This document shows, piece by piece, positions 34,670-43,231 of a stretch of 64,000 nt of DNA. Below the pieces are notes generated by a model, which made no database searches, was not told the DNA's origin, and worked only from the letters and a program-made list of their open reading frames with translations. Source of the stretch: Mixta intestinalis (GTDB lineage: Bacteria; Pseudomonadota; Gammaproteobacteria; Enterobacterales; Enterobacteriaceae); NCBI RefSeq assembly GCF_009914055.1, contig NZ_CP028271.1:2480001-2544000 (forward strand), read 5' to 3'. Positions within the stretch are counted from its first letter, which is position 1. Every line of letters begins with the position of its first letter. The position numbers and the translations under genes were made by a program.

Positions 34670-36730
34670 ATGGGTCAGGAAAAACTATATATTGAAAAAG
34701 AACTGAGCTGGTTATCCTTTAACGAGCGCGTATTGCAGGAAGCGGCGGATAAAACTAACCCGCTGATCGAGCGGATGCGCTTTCTTGGTATCTATTCCAA
34801 CAACCTGGATGAATTTTATAAAGTACGCTTCGCCGATTTGAAAAGGCGCATTCTGATTGGTGAAGAACAAGGGTCGCCCAGTACACCGCGCCACCTGCTG
34901 AAAAAGATTCAGCAACGGGTAATGCGCGCCGACCAGGAATTTGACGGTCTCTATAACGATCTGCTGCTGGAAATGGCGCGTAACCAGATTTTTCTTATCA
35001 ACGAGCGCCAGCTGTCGCCAAACCAACAGAGCTGGCTGCGTCACTATTTTAAACATCAGCTACGGCAGCATGTGACGCCGATTCTGATCAACCATGAAAC
35101 CGACCTGACCGAATTCCTTAAGGATGATTACACCTATCTGGCGGTAGAAATTATTCGCGGCGAGGAGATTCGTTACGCGCTGCTGGAAATTCCTTCCGAT
35201 AAGGTGCCGCGCTTCGTCAACCTGCCTGCGGAGTCACCACGTCGTCGTAAGCCGATGATTCTGCTGGATAACATCCTGCGCTACTGTCTGGATGATATTT
35301 TTAAAGGCTTCTTCGATTACGACGCGCTCAACGCCTATTCGATGAAAATGACGCGCGATGCGGAATATGACCTGGTCACAGAGATGGAGTCGAGCCTGCT
35401 GGAACTGATGTCCTCCAGCCTGAAGCAGCGCCTGACGGCGGAACCGGTGCGTTTCGTTTACCAGCGCGATATGCCAAACGCGATGGTTGAGCTGCTGCGC
35501 GGCAAACTCAGCATTTCTAACTACGATTCGGTAGTACCGGGCGGACGTTATCATAACTTCAAAGATTTCATCAGCTTCCCTAACGTTGGTAAAACTAACC
35601 TGGTGAATAAACCGCTGCCGCAGCTACGCCATATCTGGTTTGACGGCTTCCGCAACGGCTTCGATGCGATCCGTAATCACGACGTGCTGCTCTACTATCC
35701 CTACCATACCTTTGAGCATGTGCTGGAGCTGCTGCGTCAGGCCTCGTTCGATCCCAGCGTGCTGGCGATTAAAATCAACATTTATCGCGTAGCGAAAAAC
35801 TCACGCATTATCGATGCGATGATCCATGCCGCCTACAACGGTAAAAAGGTGACGGTAGTGGTAGAGCTACAGGCGCGCTTTGATGAAGAGGCCAATATCC
35901 ACTGGGCCAAGCGGCTGACCGAGGCGGGCGTGCATGTTATTTTCTCAGCGCCGGGCCTGAAAATTCACGCCAAGCTGTTTCTGATTTCACGTCATGAAGG
36001 TGATGAAGTGGTGCGTTACGCCCACATTGGCACTGGTAACTTTAATGAAAAGACCGCACGTCTTTATACCGACTACTCGCTGTTGACCGCCGATGCGCGC
36101 ATCACCAACGAGGTGCGCCGGGTGTTCAATTTTATTGAAAACCCCTATCGCCCGGTAAACTTCGACTATCTGATGGTCTCGCCGCAAAACTCGCGTCGTA
36201 TGCTCTACCAGCTTATCGATGAAGAGATTGCCAATGCACAGCAGGGGCTGCCAGCGGGCATTACCCTGAAAGTTAACAACCTGGTAGATAAAGGGTTGGT
36301 TGATCGGCTCTATGCCGCCTCCAGCGTCGGCGTGAAAGTGAATCTGTTAGTGCGCGGCATGTGTTCACTGATTCCCAATCTGGAAGGAATCAGCGAAAAT
36401 ATTCGCGTCATCAGCATCGTTGACCGCTATCTGGAACACGACCGGGTCTATATTTTCGAGAACGGCGGCGATAAAAAAGTGTTCCTCTCTTCCGCCGACT
36501 GGATGACTCGTAACATCGATTACCGGATAGAAGTGGCGGTCGCGATCCTTGATCCTGTTCTGAAACAGCGCATCCTGGATATTATTGCCATCCTGTTCAG
36601 TGATACTGTGAAGGCCCGCATTATTGATAAAGAACTGAGTAACCGTTATGTTCCGCGCGGTAATCGCCGTAAGGTGCGGGCCCAGCAGGCCATTTACGAT
36701 TACATCAAATCTCTGGAACAACCTGAATAA
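34670..36730 (+). CDS. ppk: Polyphosphate kinase Ppk1
   Basis: 686 residues (E. coli 688). Polymerises the gamma-phosphate of ATP into polyphosphate at the inner membrane. The second of two adjacent ATGs (34670) is chosen because GGAG is five bases from it and homologs begin MGQEKLYIEKELSWL. Phospholipase-D-like domains carry catalytic histidines in APGLKIHAKLFLI and VDRYLEHDRVYIF. ppx follows six bases after its stop. Confidence 0.96.
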   Translation: MGQEKLYIEKELSWLSFNERVLQEAADKTNPLIERMRFLGIYSNNLDEFYKVRFADLKRRILIGEEQGSPSTPRHLLKKIQQRVMRADQEFDGLYNDLLLEMARNQIFLINERQLSPNQQSWLRHYFKHQLRQHVTPILINHETDLTEFLKDDYTYLAVEIIRGEEIRYALLEIPSDKVPRFVNLPAESPRRRKPMILLDNILRYCLDDIFKGFFDYDALNAYSMKMTRDAEYDLVTEMESSLLELMSSSLKQRLTAEPVRFVYQRDMPNAMVELLRGKLSISNYDSVVPGGRYHNFKDFISFPNVGKTNLVNKPLPQLRHIWFDGFRNGFDAIRNHDVLLYYPYHTFEHVLELLRQASFDPSVLAIKINIYRVAKNSRIIDAMIHAAYNGKKVTVVVELQARFDEEANIHWAKRLTEAGVHVIFSAPGLKIHAKLFLISRHEGDEVVRYAHIGTGNFNEKTARLYTDYSLLTADARITNEVRRVFNFIENPYRPVNFDYLMVSPQNSRRMLYQLIDEEIANAQQGLPAGITLKVNNLVDKGLVDRLYAASSVGVKVNLLVRGMCSLIPNLEGISENIRVISIVDRYLEHDRVYIFENGGDKKVFLSSADWMTRNIDYRIEVAVAILDPVLKQRILDIIAILFSDTVKARIIDKELSNRYVPRGNRRKVRAQQAIYDYIKSLEQPE

Positions 36731-36736
36731 TTCACT

Positions 36737-38263
36737 ATGCCGATATCCCATAAAAATATGCCCCGACCGCAGGAGTTTGCCGCTATTGACCTCGGTTCCA
36801 ATAGCTTTCACATGGTCATCGCCCGCGTGGTGGATGGGGCGATGCAGGTGCTGGGCCGCCTGAAGCAGCGCGTGCATCTGGCTGACGGGCTGGATATGAA
36901 TAATGTGCTGAGCGAGGCGGCTATCCAGCGCGGCCTGAACTGCCTGGCGCTATTCGCCGAACGCCTGCAGGGCTTTAGCCCTTCGAACGTGACGATTGTC
37001 GGCACCCATACGCTGCGCCAGGCGGTGAACGCAGAAGATTTTCTGCGGCGCGCGGCGGAAGTGATCCCCTATCCGATCGAAGTAATTTCTGGTCACGAAG
37101 AGGCTCGCCTGATTTTTATGGGCGTGGAACATACGCAGCCGGAAAAAGGCCGCAAGCTGGTGATCGATATCGGCGGCGGCTCGACCGAGCTGGTAATCGG
37201 TGAAGATTTCGAACCGAAGCTGGTAGAAAGCCGCCGCATGGGCTGCGTCAGCTTCGCTAATCTCTATTTCCCTAAAGGCGAAATTAACCAGGAAAATTTT
37301 CGCCGCGCCCGTCTTGCCGCGGCGCAAAAACTGGAAACGCTGGCCTGGCAGTATCGCCTGCTCGGTTGGCAATACGCGCTGGGTGCCTCCGGCACCATTA
37401 AGGCTGCCTGCGAAGTGCTACAGGCGATGGGCGAAAAAGAGAAGCTGATTACCCCTGAGCGGCTGGAGCGGCTGTATGACGAGGTGATAAGGCATAAATC
37501 TTTTTCTGCGCTGAGCCTGCCGGGCCTGTCGGAAGAGCGCCAGGCGGTGTTTGTACCCGGCCTGGCCATTCTTTGCGGCGTGTTTGATGCGCTGGCAATC
37601 CGCGAGCTGCGGCTGTCGGACGGTGCCCTGCGCGAAGGGGTGCTGTATGAGATGGAAGGCCGCTTCCGCCATCAGGATATTCGCAGTCGCACTGCGCAAA
37701 GCCTGGCGAATCACTACAATATCGACAGCGACCAGGCGCGACGCGTGCTGGAAACTACCGATCAGCTGTGGGAACAGTGGCGCGATCAGAATCCCCGACT
37801 CGCCAACCCGCAGCTTGCCGCACTGCTGCGCTGGGCAGCGCTGCTGCATGAGGTGGGCTTAACTATCAACCACAGCGGTATGCAGCGCCACTCCGCCTAT
37901 ATTCTGCAAAATACCAATTTGCCAGGGTTTAACCAGGATCAACAGCTACTGCTGGCGACCCTGGTACGCTATCACCGTAAAGCGGTGAAAACTGACGATC
38001 TGCCGCGCTTTACGCTGTTTAAAAAGAAACAGATCGTGCCACTGGTGTTTTTACTGCGGCTCGGTACGCTGTTAAATAATCAGCGGCAGGCCACCAGTCA
38101 TCCAGAGCGGCTGACGCTCATTACCCAGGATGGACACTGGACGCTACGCTTCCCGGCTGGCTACTTTAGCCAGAATACGCTGGTGCAGCTCGATCTGGAG
38201 CGTGAACAGACCTACTGGGAAGATGTTTCCGGCTGGAAACTGGTGATTGAAGAAGAGGCGTAA
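36737..38263 (+). CDS. ppx: Exopolyphosphatase Ppx
   Basis: 508 residues (E. coli 513). Actin/Hsp70-fold enzyme that removes terminal phosphate from polyphosphate. AAIDLGSNSFHMVIARV (phosphate-1 loop), VIDIGGGSTELVIGE (phosphate-2) and catalytic Glu in the NAEDF...ISGHEEARL region are visible, and a C-terminal HD-like domain has LLHEVGLTINHSG. It forms the ppk-ppx operon. Confidence 0.95.
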   Translation: MPISHKNMPRPQEFAAIDLGSNSFHMVIARVVDGAMQVLGRLKQRVHLADGLDMNNVLSEAAIQRGLNCLALFAERLQGFSPSNVTIVGTHTLRQAVNAEDFLRRAAEVIPYPIEVISGHEEARLIFMGVEHTQPEKGRKLVIDIGGGSTELVIGEDFEPKLVESRRMGCVSFANLYFPKGEINQENFRRARLAAAQKLETLAWQYRLLGWQYALGASGTIKAACEVLQAMGEKEKLITPERLERLYDEVIRHKSFSALSLPGLSEERQAVFVPGLAILCGVFDALAIRELRLSDGALREGVLYEMEGRFRHQDIRSRTAQSLANHYNIDSDQARRVLETTDQLWEQWRDQNPRLANPQLAALLRWAALLHEVGLTINHSGMQRHSAYILQNTNLPGFNQDQQLLLATLVRYHRKAVKTDDLPRFTLFKKKQIVPLVFLLRLGTLLNNQRQATSHPERLTLITQDGHWTLRFPAGYFSQNTLVQLDLEREQTYWEDVSGWKLVIEEEA

Positions 38264-38321
38264 CCAACGCCAGCGAATTCGGGCGGCGCTTTCTCCGCCC
38301 GCCTCAACCAGACAGATAAGC

Positions 38322-38924
38322 ATGACGACACGTCCCGATAACTATTTCACTGAAAAATATCAGCTCACCGCTACCCATTCCGAAGTGGTCGCAGCACTGC
38401 CGTTACTGAAGCCAGGCAAAGCGCTGGATGTTGGCTGCGGTAACGGGCGCAACAGCCTTTTCCTGAATATGAAAGGCTTTGAGGTCACCGCCTGGGATAA
38501 AAATCCACAGAGTATTGCCCGCCTGAATCAGATTATAGAAGCGGAATCACTCAGCGGTATCACCACGCAAATCACCGATCTGAACAGCACGCGCTTTAAC
38601 GGCGAATACGATTTTGTGCTGTCTACGGTGGTAATGATGTTCCTGCAGCCGGAAACCATTCCTCAGCTGATCGCCGATATGCAGGCCAGCACGGTAAAAA
38701 ATGGCTATAACCTGATCGTCGCGGCGATGGATACCGATGATTATCCCTGCACCATGCCCTTCCCGTTCACTTTCAAATCGGGCGAGCTGAGCCACTACTA
38801 CCGCAACTGGAATATCGTTAAATATAATGAGAATCCAGGCCAGTTGCACAGAATCGATGAAAACGGCAACCGCATTAGCCTGCGTTTCGCTACTCTGCTG
38901 GCGCAAAAATCGCCTGCGGAATAA
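38322..38924 (+). CDS. tehB: SAM-dependent methyltransferase, TehB-like
   Basis: 200 residues from the ATG at 38322. Class I methyltransferase with SAM motif LDVGCGNGRNSLFL and acidic AWDKNPQSI. The N-terminus (DNYFTEKYQLTATHSEV) and SGELSHYYRNWNIVKYNENPG in two parts match TehB, which methylates tellurite and selenite compounds using SAM. There is no tehA partner here, and in E. coli tehAB is at a different locus. Its last base touches the last base of yfgF on the other strand, leaving no gap. Confidence 0.85.
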   Translation: MTTRPDNYFTEKYQLTATHSEVVAALPLLKPGKALDVGCGNGRNSLFLNMKGFEVTAWDKNPQSIARLNQIIEAESLSGITTQITDLNSTRFNGEYDFVLSTVVMMFLQPETIPQLIADMQASTVKNGYNLIVAAMDTDDYPCTMPFPFTFKSGELSHYYRNWNIVKYNENPGQLHRIDENGNRISLRFATLLAQKSPAE

Positions 38925-41201
38925 TCAGCTATCCGCCAGCATCGTTAACGGCTGCGGCTCGCTAATGGCGTCGCCCTGCAGGTAATCAATGCCCAGGGCG
39001 CGCAGGGCCGCCGCCACCGCCTGGGATTCTACCGATTCCGCCACGATCTGCATCCGCTTTAACCGGGCGACGCGACAGATGGATTCCACAATCTGATAGT
39101 TCAGCGGACTGTTCAGCATATTGTGAACGAAGCCACCGTCAATTTTGAGCATATCCGCCTCTAGCGTGGTTAACTGCAGATAGCTGGCATAACTTACGCC
39201 AAAATGTTCGATGGCGATGCGGCATCCCAACTGACGTAGCCGATTGATTGTGCGCTGGCCCGCCAGCGACTCTACCGCCCCTGACGTTTCGCTAATGACC
39301 AGTATCAGCTGCCAGGGCTCCACCTGATGCTGTTTTAACAACCGTTCCAGCTCGCTGAGGAAGAAAGGTCGACACAGGTTTACCGCATGGATATTAACCG
39401 CAAAGCGAGCGGCTGGCAGATGCTCGCGGCTGCGATCGATAAAGCTCAGCGCATGATTCAGCACCCAGCGATCGATTTCCCATGTCAGACCGAACTCCTG
39501 CACTACCGGCAAAAAACGCTCCGGCGATACCTGCTCACCGCGTGAGTCAATCAGGCGAAGCAGCAGATCGTGGTAATCATCGCCGCGCAGCCCTTCAATA
39601 CGCTGCGCCATCATGATAAAGCGCTCATTATCCAGCGCCTGCTGTACTTCATTCAGCAGCGCCAGCTTCTCTCTGATCTGACGCTGTGCGCCGGTATTAT
39701 CCTGCTGCAGGCTTTCAGGCTGATGGCTGTGCAGCGATACTTCGGCCATTTCGCTCAGCTCGCCCAGCAGCCCCGGCAGATGATTCACCGGCGGCACCAC
39801 GTGGCAATAGCTGATGCCGATGTCAGGCTGTAGCGGCAGCCCTTTCCAGCGCAGGCTGTAGCCGTCAAGCCGCGCGCAAATTTGCTGAATGCGCTCTTCA
39901 TGCGTCGATTTATTCAGCCGCAGCGCCAGATCGAAGCCTGGCAAGTGGTATACGGTCTCGTTTGAATGCAGCAGCGGCTGCAAATGTGCAGCTAACCGAC
40001 GCTTATATTCAATCCGCAAATCCAGCCCCCAGGTGCGGCTGAGCCGATCGATATCGGGAATGCGTAAAAAGCAGAGCGTAGATGACGCCTGCTGCGCCAG
40101 CATATTTTTTAGCGCCCGCAGGTTGGGCAAATCGATAATAGGATCGATGAGCGCGGCCTGACGCGATTTTTGTATCAGCTGGCGCTGGCGTACTCCGCTA
40201 ACGGCAATAAAATAGATGATTAACGTCCACACCAACAGGTTGGTGCTGATTACTGCCAGGTGCAGTGAGATATCCGGCTGTGCACGAAACTGATAAAGCG
40301 CAATCAGAACCAGCGCCCATACCAGTGCGGTAAACAAAAAGCCGAATCGCACCGCTGACCAGAGCATTGTCGGCAGCACCAGTAACAGGGCAAAATCACC
40401 AATTAGCTGATTCTCCAGCTTGCTGTGCAGTACCATCAGCAGCATCACCAGTAAAACCAGCCAGACAAGCCAGATTTTTATTTCCGCCGTGCTAACGCTA
40501 TCGGCAATTTGCTGGCGCAGCAGGCCAAACTGACGTGCAAGATAACCCGGATGGCGGAAACAGCGTATCACCATGTAATAAAAAGGCATGATGGCAACAC
40601 AGGAGAGTAAAATTGCCTGATAGTTGATTAGCGTACGCAGCGTTAGCGGATTACGGTTAAAAATAGAGTTGGTAGCAGGTACAGCGTTAAGGGTAACGGT
40701 AATCTGCATCAGAAAGACCAGCAGCGTCGGCAGAAAAAAACCGATCCAGAACAGCCGCATCACGCCCAGCTGCAGCATGCCGGGTTCCGCTCCCCAGTGT
40801 CGCCCTGCCCAGATACGATAGCCCAGCCAGCAGATACTAAGCCCGCTGATAAATACGATGCAGGTGAGCAGTGCATGTCCTGGTGAAAAAAGCGTGATAT
40901 AGCGCCACAGCAACGCCAGAGCAATGCCGGGCAGCGCCGCCCAGTCAAACACCATCAGCAGCGCTACGTTTAAAGTGATCGGCAAGAACAGCAGATAAAT
41001 AGGGCCATCGGGTAAGGTCAGCTTTACCGAAAGTAAACTGGAAAGGGGCATCAGCAGCAGCGCCAGCCATAAAGGCACGCCCCACCAGCTACAGCGAAAG
41101 CGTCTTAGCGCAGGCAATTTTAACCTGGTAAACAAAACGGCCTCTCCAGTAATTATAAGGCTTATACAAATAAGCCGCATAAAGCTTAAAAACCGCACCA
41201 T
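38925..41201 (-). CDS. yfgF: YfgF-like membrane GGDEF/EAL protein with degenerate EAL site
   Basis: 758 residues from the ATG at 41201 (the TTG at 41240 has no ribosome site). About eight N-terminal membrane helices (MASE1-like), a degenerate GGDEF domain (LPGFDLALRLN replaces GGDEF) and a C-terminal EAL domain. E. coli YfgF is a c-di-GMP phosphodiesterase active in low oxygen. Here the EAL motif reads DLL (545-547), the metal-binding DDFG reads EHFG (665-668) and the first Glu of the ExTE block is Val, so metal binding and hydrolysis are probably lost. Position between ppx and yfgG is as in E. coli. Confidence 0.87.
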   Translation of the reverse strand: MVRFLSFMRLICISLIITGEAVLFTRLKLPALRRFRCSWWGVPLWLALLLMPLSSLLSVKLTLPDGPIYLLFLPITLNVALLMVFDWAALPGIALALLWRYITLFSPGHALLTCIVFISGLSICWLGYRIWAGRHWGAEPGMLQLGVMRLFWIGFFLPTLLVFLMQITVTLNAVPATNSIFNRNPLTLRTLINYQAILLSCVAIMPFYYMVIRCFRHPGYLARQFGLLRQQIADSVSTAEIKIWLVWLVLLVMLLMVLHSKLENQLIGDFALLLVLPTMLWSAVRFGFLFTALVWALVLIALYQFRAQPDISLHLAVISTNLLVWTLIIYFIAVSGVRQRQLIQKSRQAALIDPIIDLPNLRALKNMLAQQASSTLCFLRIPDIDRLSRTWGLDLRIEYKRRLAAHLQPLLHSNETVYHLPGFDLALRLNKSTHEERIQQICARLDGYSLRWKGLPLQPDIGISYCHVVPPVNHLPGLLGELSEMAEVSLHSHQPESLQQDNTGAQRQIREKLALLNEVQQALDNERFIMMAQRIEGLRGDDYHDLLLRLIDSRGEQVSPERFLPVVQEFGLTWEIDRWVLNHALSFIDRSREHLPAARFAVNIHAVNLCRPFFLSELERLLKQHQVEPWQLILVISETSGAVESLAGQRTINRLRQLGCRIAIEHFGVSYASYLQLTTLEADMLKIDGGFVHNMLNSPLNYQIVESICRVARLKRMQIVAESVESQAVAAALRALGIDYLQGDAISEPQPLTMLADS

Positions 41202-41398
41202 ACTAATTTCCGGTAAGCATTCCGGTTTGATACAGGTCAAAATTGATCATTAAAAATAGTTCACAGCACATTTCATTCGTTGTCTGCGATACCAGTGCGA
41301 CAAATTAGCAGTAGTGAACGGCAATGCGTCATTGACCTTAAGGTTAGGCTGTGCCTAAATTATCCTATCGCCTTCGGGCTTAATACAGGAATCCCTGA

Positions 41399-41584
41399 GT
41401 GAACAGCGTTACGTCGTTACGAAGACGTCCAAAAACTGGCCGAATGACCCGCATTATTTTGCTGATTAGCTTTATCCTGCTGTTGGGACGGCTGTTTTAT
41501 GCCTTACCTGGCGCATTTCAGCATTATCAGAACAACAAAGAGAACGCTGAAGTACCGGTAATTACCCAACCTGGCGGTCAGTAA
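41399..41584 (+). CDS. yfgG: Small membrane protein YfgG (DUF2633)
   Basis: 61 residues starting with GTG at 41399 (AGGA nine bases before). A basic N-terminus (SLRRRPKTGRM) is followed by one membrane helix (RIILLISFILLLGRLFYAL) and a short polar tail. It matches E. coli YfgG in length, layout and the RMTRI.LLISFI core. Implicated in metal (nickel/cobalt) stress tolerance in E. coli; the mechanism is unknown. Confidence 0.85.
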   Translation: MNSVTSLRRRPKTGRMTRIILLISFILLLGRLFYALPGAFQHYQNNKENAEVPVITQPGGQ

Positions 41585-41603
41585 AGGTCATGACGCGAGC
41601 ATC

Positions 41604-41699
41604 AAGTTGTCTTTACCAGGGCAACTTACCTTTTCCTCATGTCTGTAGAAAATGAGGAAGTATCTTTAGCCTCGTCCTCCAGACACAAGGGATTTTTTT
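41604..41699 (+). promoter_or_regulatory. Structured leader in front of mgtE
   Basis: In 96 bases: AAGTTG/CAACTT (41604-41609, 41622-41627), CCTCAT/ATGAGG (41635-41640, 41652-41657), an alternative pairing of the same GAGG with CCTC at 41670-41673, and a T7 run just before the ATG. Mutually exclusive helices followed by T7 look like a regulatory leader, but I recognise no known riboswitch. Confidence 0.35.
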
Positions 41700-43127
41700 A
41701 TGTCTGTATCTCAGGCACAGCAGCTTGCTGATATCCGCAGTCGTATCCTCACGCTTCTGCTTGATGGCCCGCAACTGGTTGAGGATTTACTCAATCCTCC
41801 CGCTTCACCCGATTCTTACGCACCTGAAACCCTGGCAAAAATCACCAGCCTGCAGCAGGATTTAACGCTGCTTCACGCGGCTGATATCGCCGATATTCTT
41901 GAGGCGCTGCCGGAAGATGAACGACAGGCGCTGTGGCAGCTGGTGGATAACTCGCGTCGCGGTCAGGTGCTGGTGGAAGCCTCGGAAACGGTCTGGGAAA
42001 GCCTGACCGAGGGAATGAGCGATAAGGAAATTTTACAGGCGATCGCGCCGCTGGATATTGACGATCAGGCTTATCTGGCCCGTTATCTGCCACGCGATCT
42101 TACCGGCAGGTTGCTGGCCTCGCTCGATCCGGCATTGCGCGCCCGCGTGCTGAACGTGGTCAATTTCGATCGCGATCTCGTCGGCCGCATTATGGACTTC
42201 AATTTTATCAGCGTGCGCGCCGATATTACGCTGGCAACGGTGCAACGTTTTTTACGCCGCCGTCGCGCCATCCCCGAAGGCACCGATAAGCTGTTTATTA
42301 CCGATAAAGATAACGTACTGCTGGGCGAGCTGCCGCTGACCGATATTTTGCTTAATCAGCCGGAGACGCAGGTTTTCTCCGTAATGAACGATCGGCCTAA
42401 TACTTTCCGTCTTGACGATAAGGCTGAAGAAGCCGCCGGTGCGTTTGAGCGCTATAACCTGATCTCTGCGGCGGTAATTGACGCGCAGGGAAAGTTGATC
42501 GGGCGCGTAACGGTAGAAGATGTTATCGATCTGGTTAATGAAGAGAACGAAAGCAATATTCGTAAGATGGGTGGTCTGAGCCAGGAAGAGGAAGTCTTCG
42601 CGCCGGTAAAAAAGGCGGTACGCACCCGCTGGACCTGGCTGGCGATCAATCTCTGTACCGCTTTTATCGCCTCACGTGTGATCGGCCTGTTTGAGGAAAC
42701 CATTTCTCAGCTGGTGGCACTGGCAACGCTGATGCCGATCGTCGCGGGCATCGGCGGCAATACCGGCAACCAAACTATCACGATGATCGTGCGTGCGCTG
42801 GCGCTGCATCAGGTGGAACCAGGCAACTTTAGCTTTCTCTTTTTGCGCGAACTGGGCGTTGCGTTGATCAACGGTCTTTTCTGGGGCGGCATCATGGGCA
42901 CTATTACCTGGCTGATGTATGACAATCTGGCGCTCGGTGGCGTAATGATGCTGGCAATGGTGCTGAATCTGTTACTGGCAGCCCTGATGGGTGTTCTGAT
43001 CCCACTGGTCATGACGAAGCTAAAGCGCGATCCGGCCATTGGCAGCAGCGTGATGATTACCGCGCTGACCGACACCGGCGGCTTTTTTATTTTCCTTGGG
43101 CTGGCGACGCTGTTTTTATTGCATTGA
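41700..43127 (+). CDS. mgtE: Magnesium transporter MgtE
   Basis: 475 residues. N-terminal superhelical domain (about 50-160, ADIADILEALPEDER), two CBS domains (about 165-290, ending VTVEDVIDLVNEE), a plug helix and five membrane helices with the family's pore motif MPIVAGIGGNTGNQT. Mg2+-gated channel in which the cytosolic domains close the pore when Mg2+ is high. The E. coli yfgG-guaA interval has other genes (yfgH, yfgI) instead, so this is a lineage difference. Confidence 0.93.
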   Translation: MSVSQAQQLADIRSRILTLLLDGPQLVEDLLNPPASPDSYAPETLAKITSLQQDLTLLHAADIADILEALPEDERQALWQLVDNSRRGQVLVEASETVWESLTEGMSDKEILQAIAPLDIDDQAYLARYLPRDLTGRLLASLDPALRARVLNVVNFDRDLVGRIMDFNFISVRADITLATVQRFLRRRRAIPEGTDKLFITDKDNVLLGELPLTDILLNQPETQVFSVMNDRPNTFRLDDKAEEAAGAFERYNLISAAVIDAQGKLIGRVTVEDVIDLVNEENESNIRKMGGLSQEEEVFAPVKKAVRTRWTWLAINLCTAFIASRVIGLFEETISQLVALATLMPIVAGIGGNTGNQTITMIVRALALHQVEPGNFSFLFLRELGVALINGLFWGGIMGTITWLMYDNLALGGVMMLAMVLNLLLAALMGVLIPLVMTKLKRDPAIGSSVMITALTDTGGFFIFLGLATLFLLH

Positions 43128-43157
43128 TGGGGGATGGAAGCCAGAAAATGCCAGCCC

Positions 43158-43184
43158 AAAAAAAGCCCGCGATTACGCGGGCTT
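43158..43184 (-). terminator. Terminator of guaBA
   Basis: AAGCCCGCG/CGCGGGCTT stem with an ATTA loop; the minus strand then has T7. It sits in the 104-base gap between converging mgtE and guaA. Confidence 0.85.
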
Positions 43185-43231
43185 AGCGGTATTTTACTGC
43201 TTATACGTGCAGGCTATTGCCAGACGTAAAA

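Noticed and set aside
38280..38302. GGGCGG/CCGCCC hairpin between ppx and tehB
   Set aside because: No T-run follows, so it is not called a terminator.
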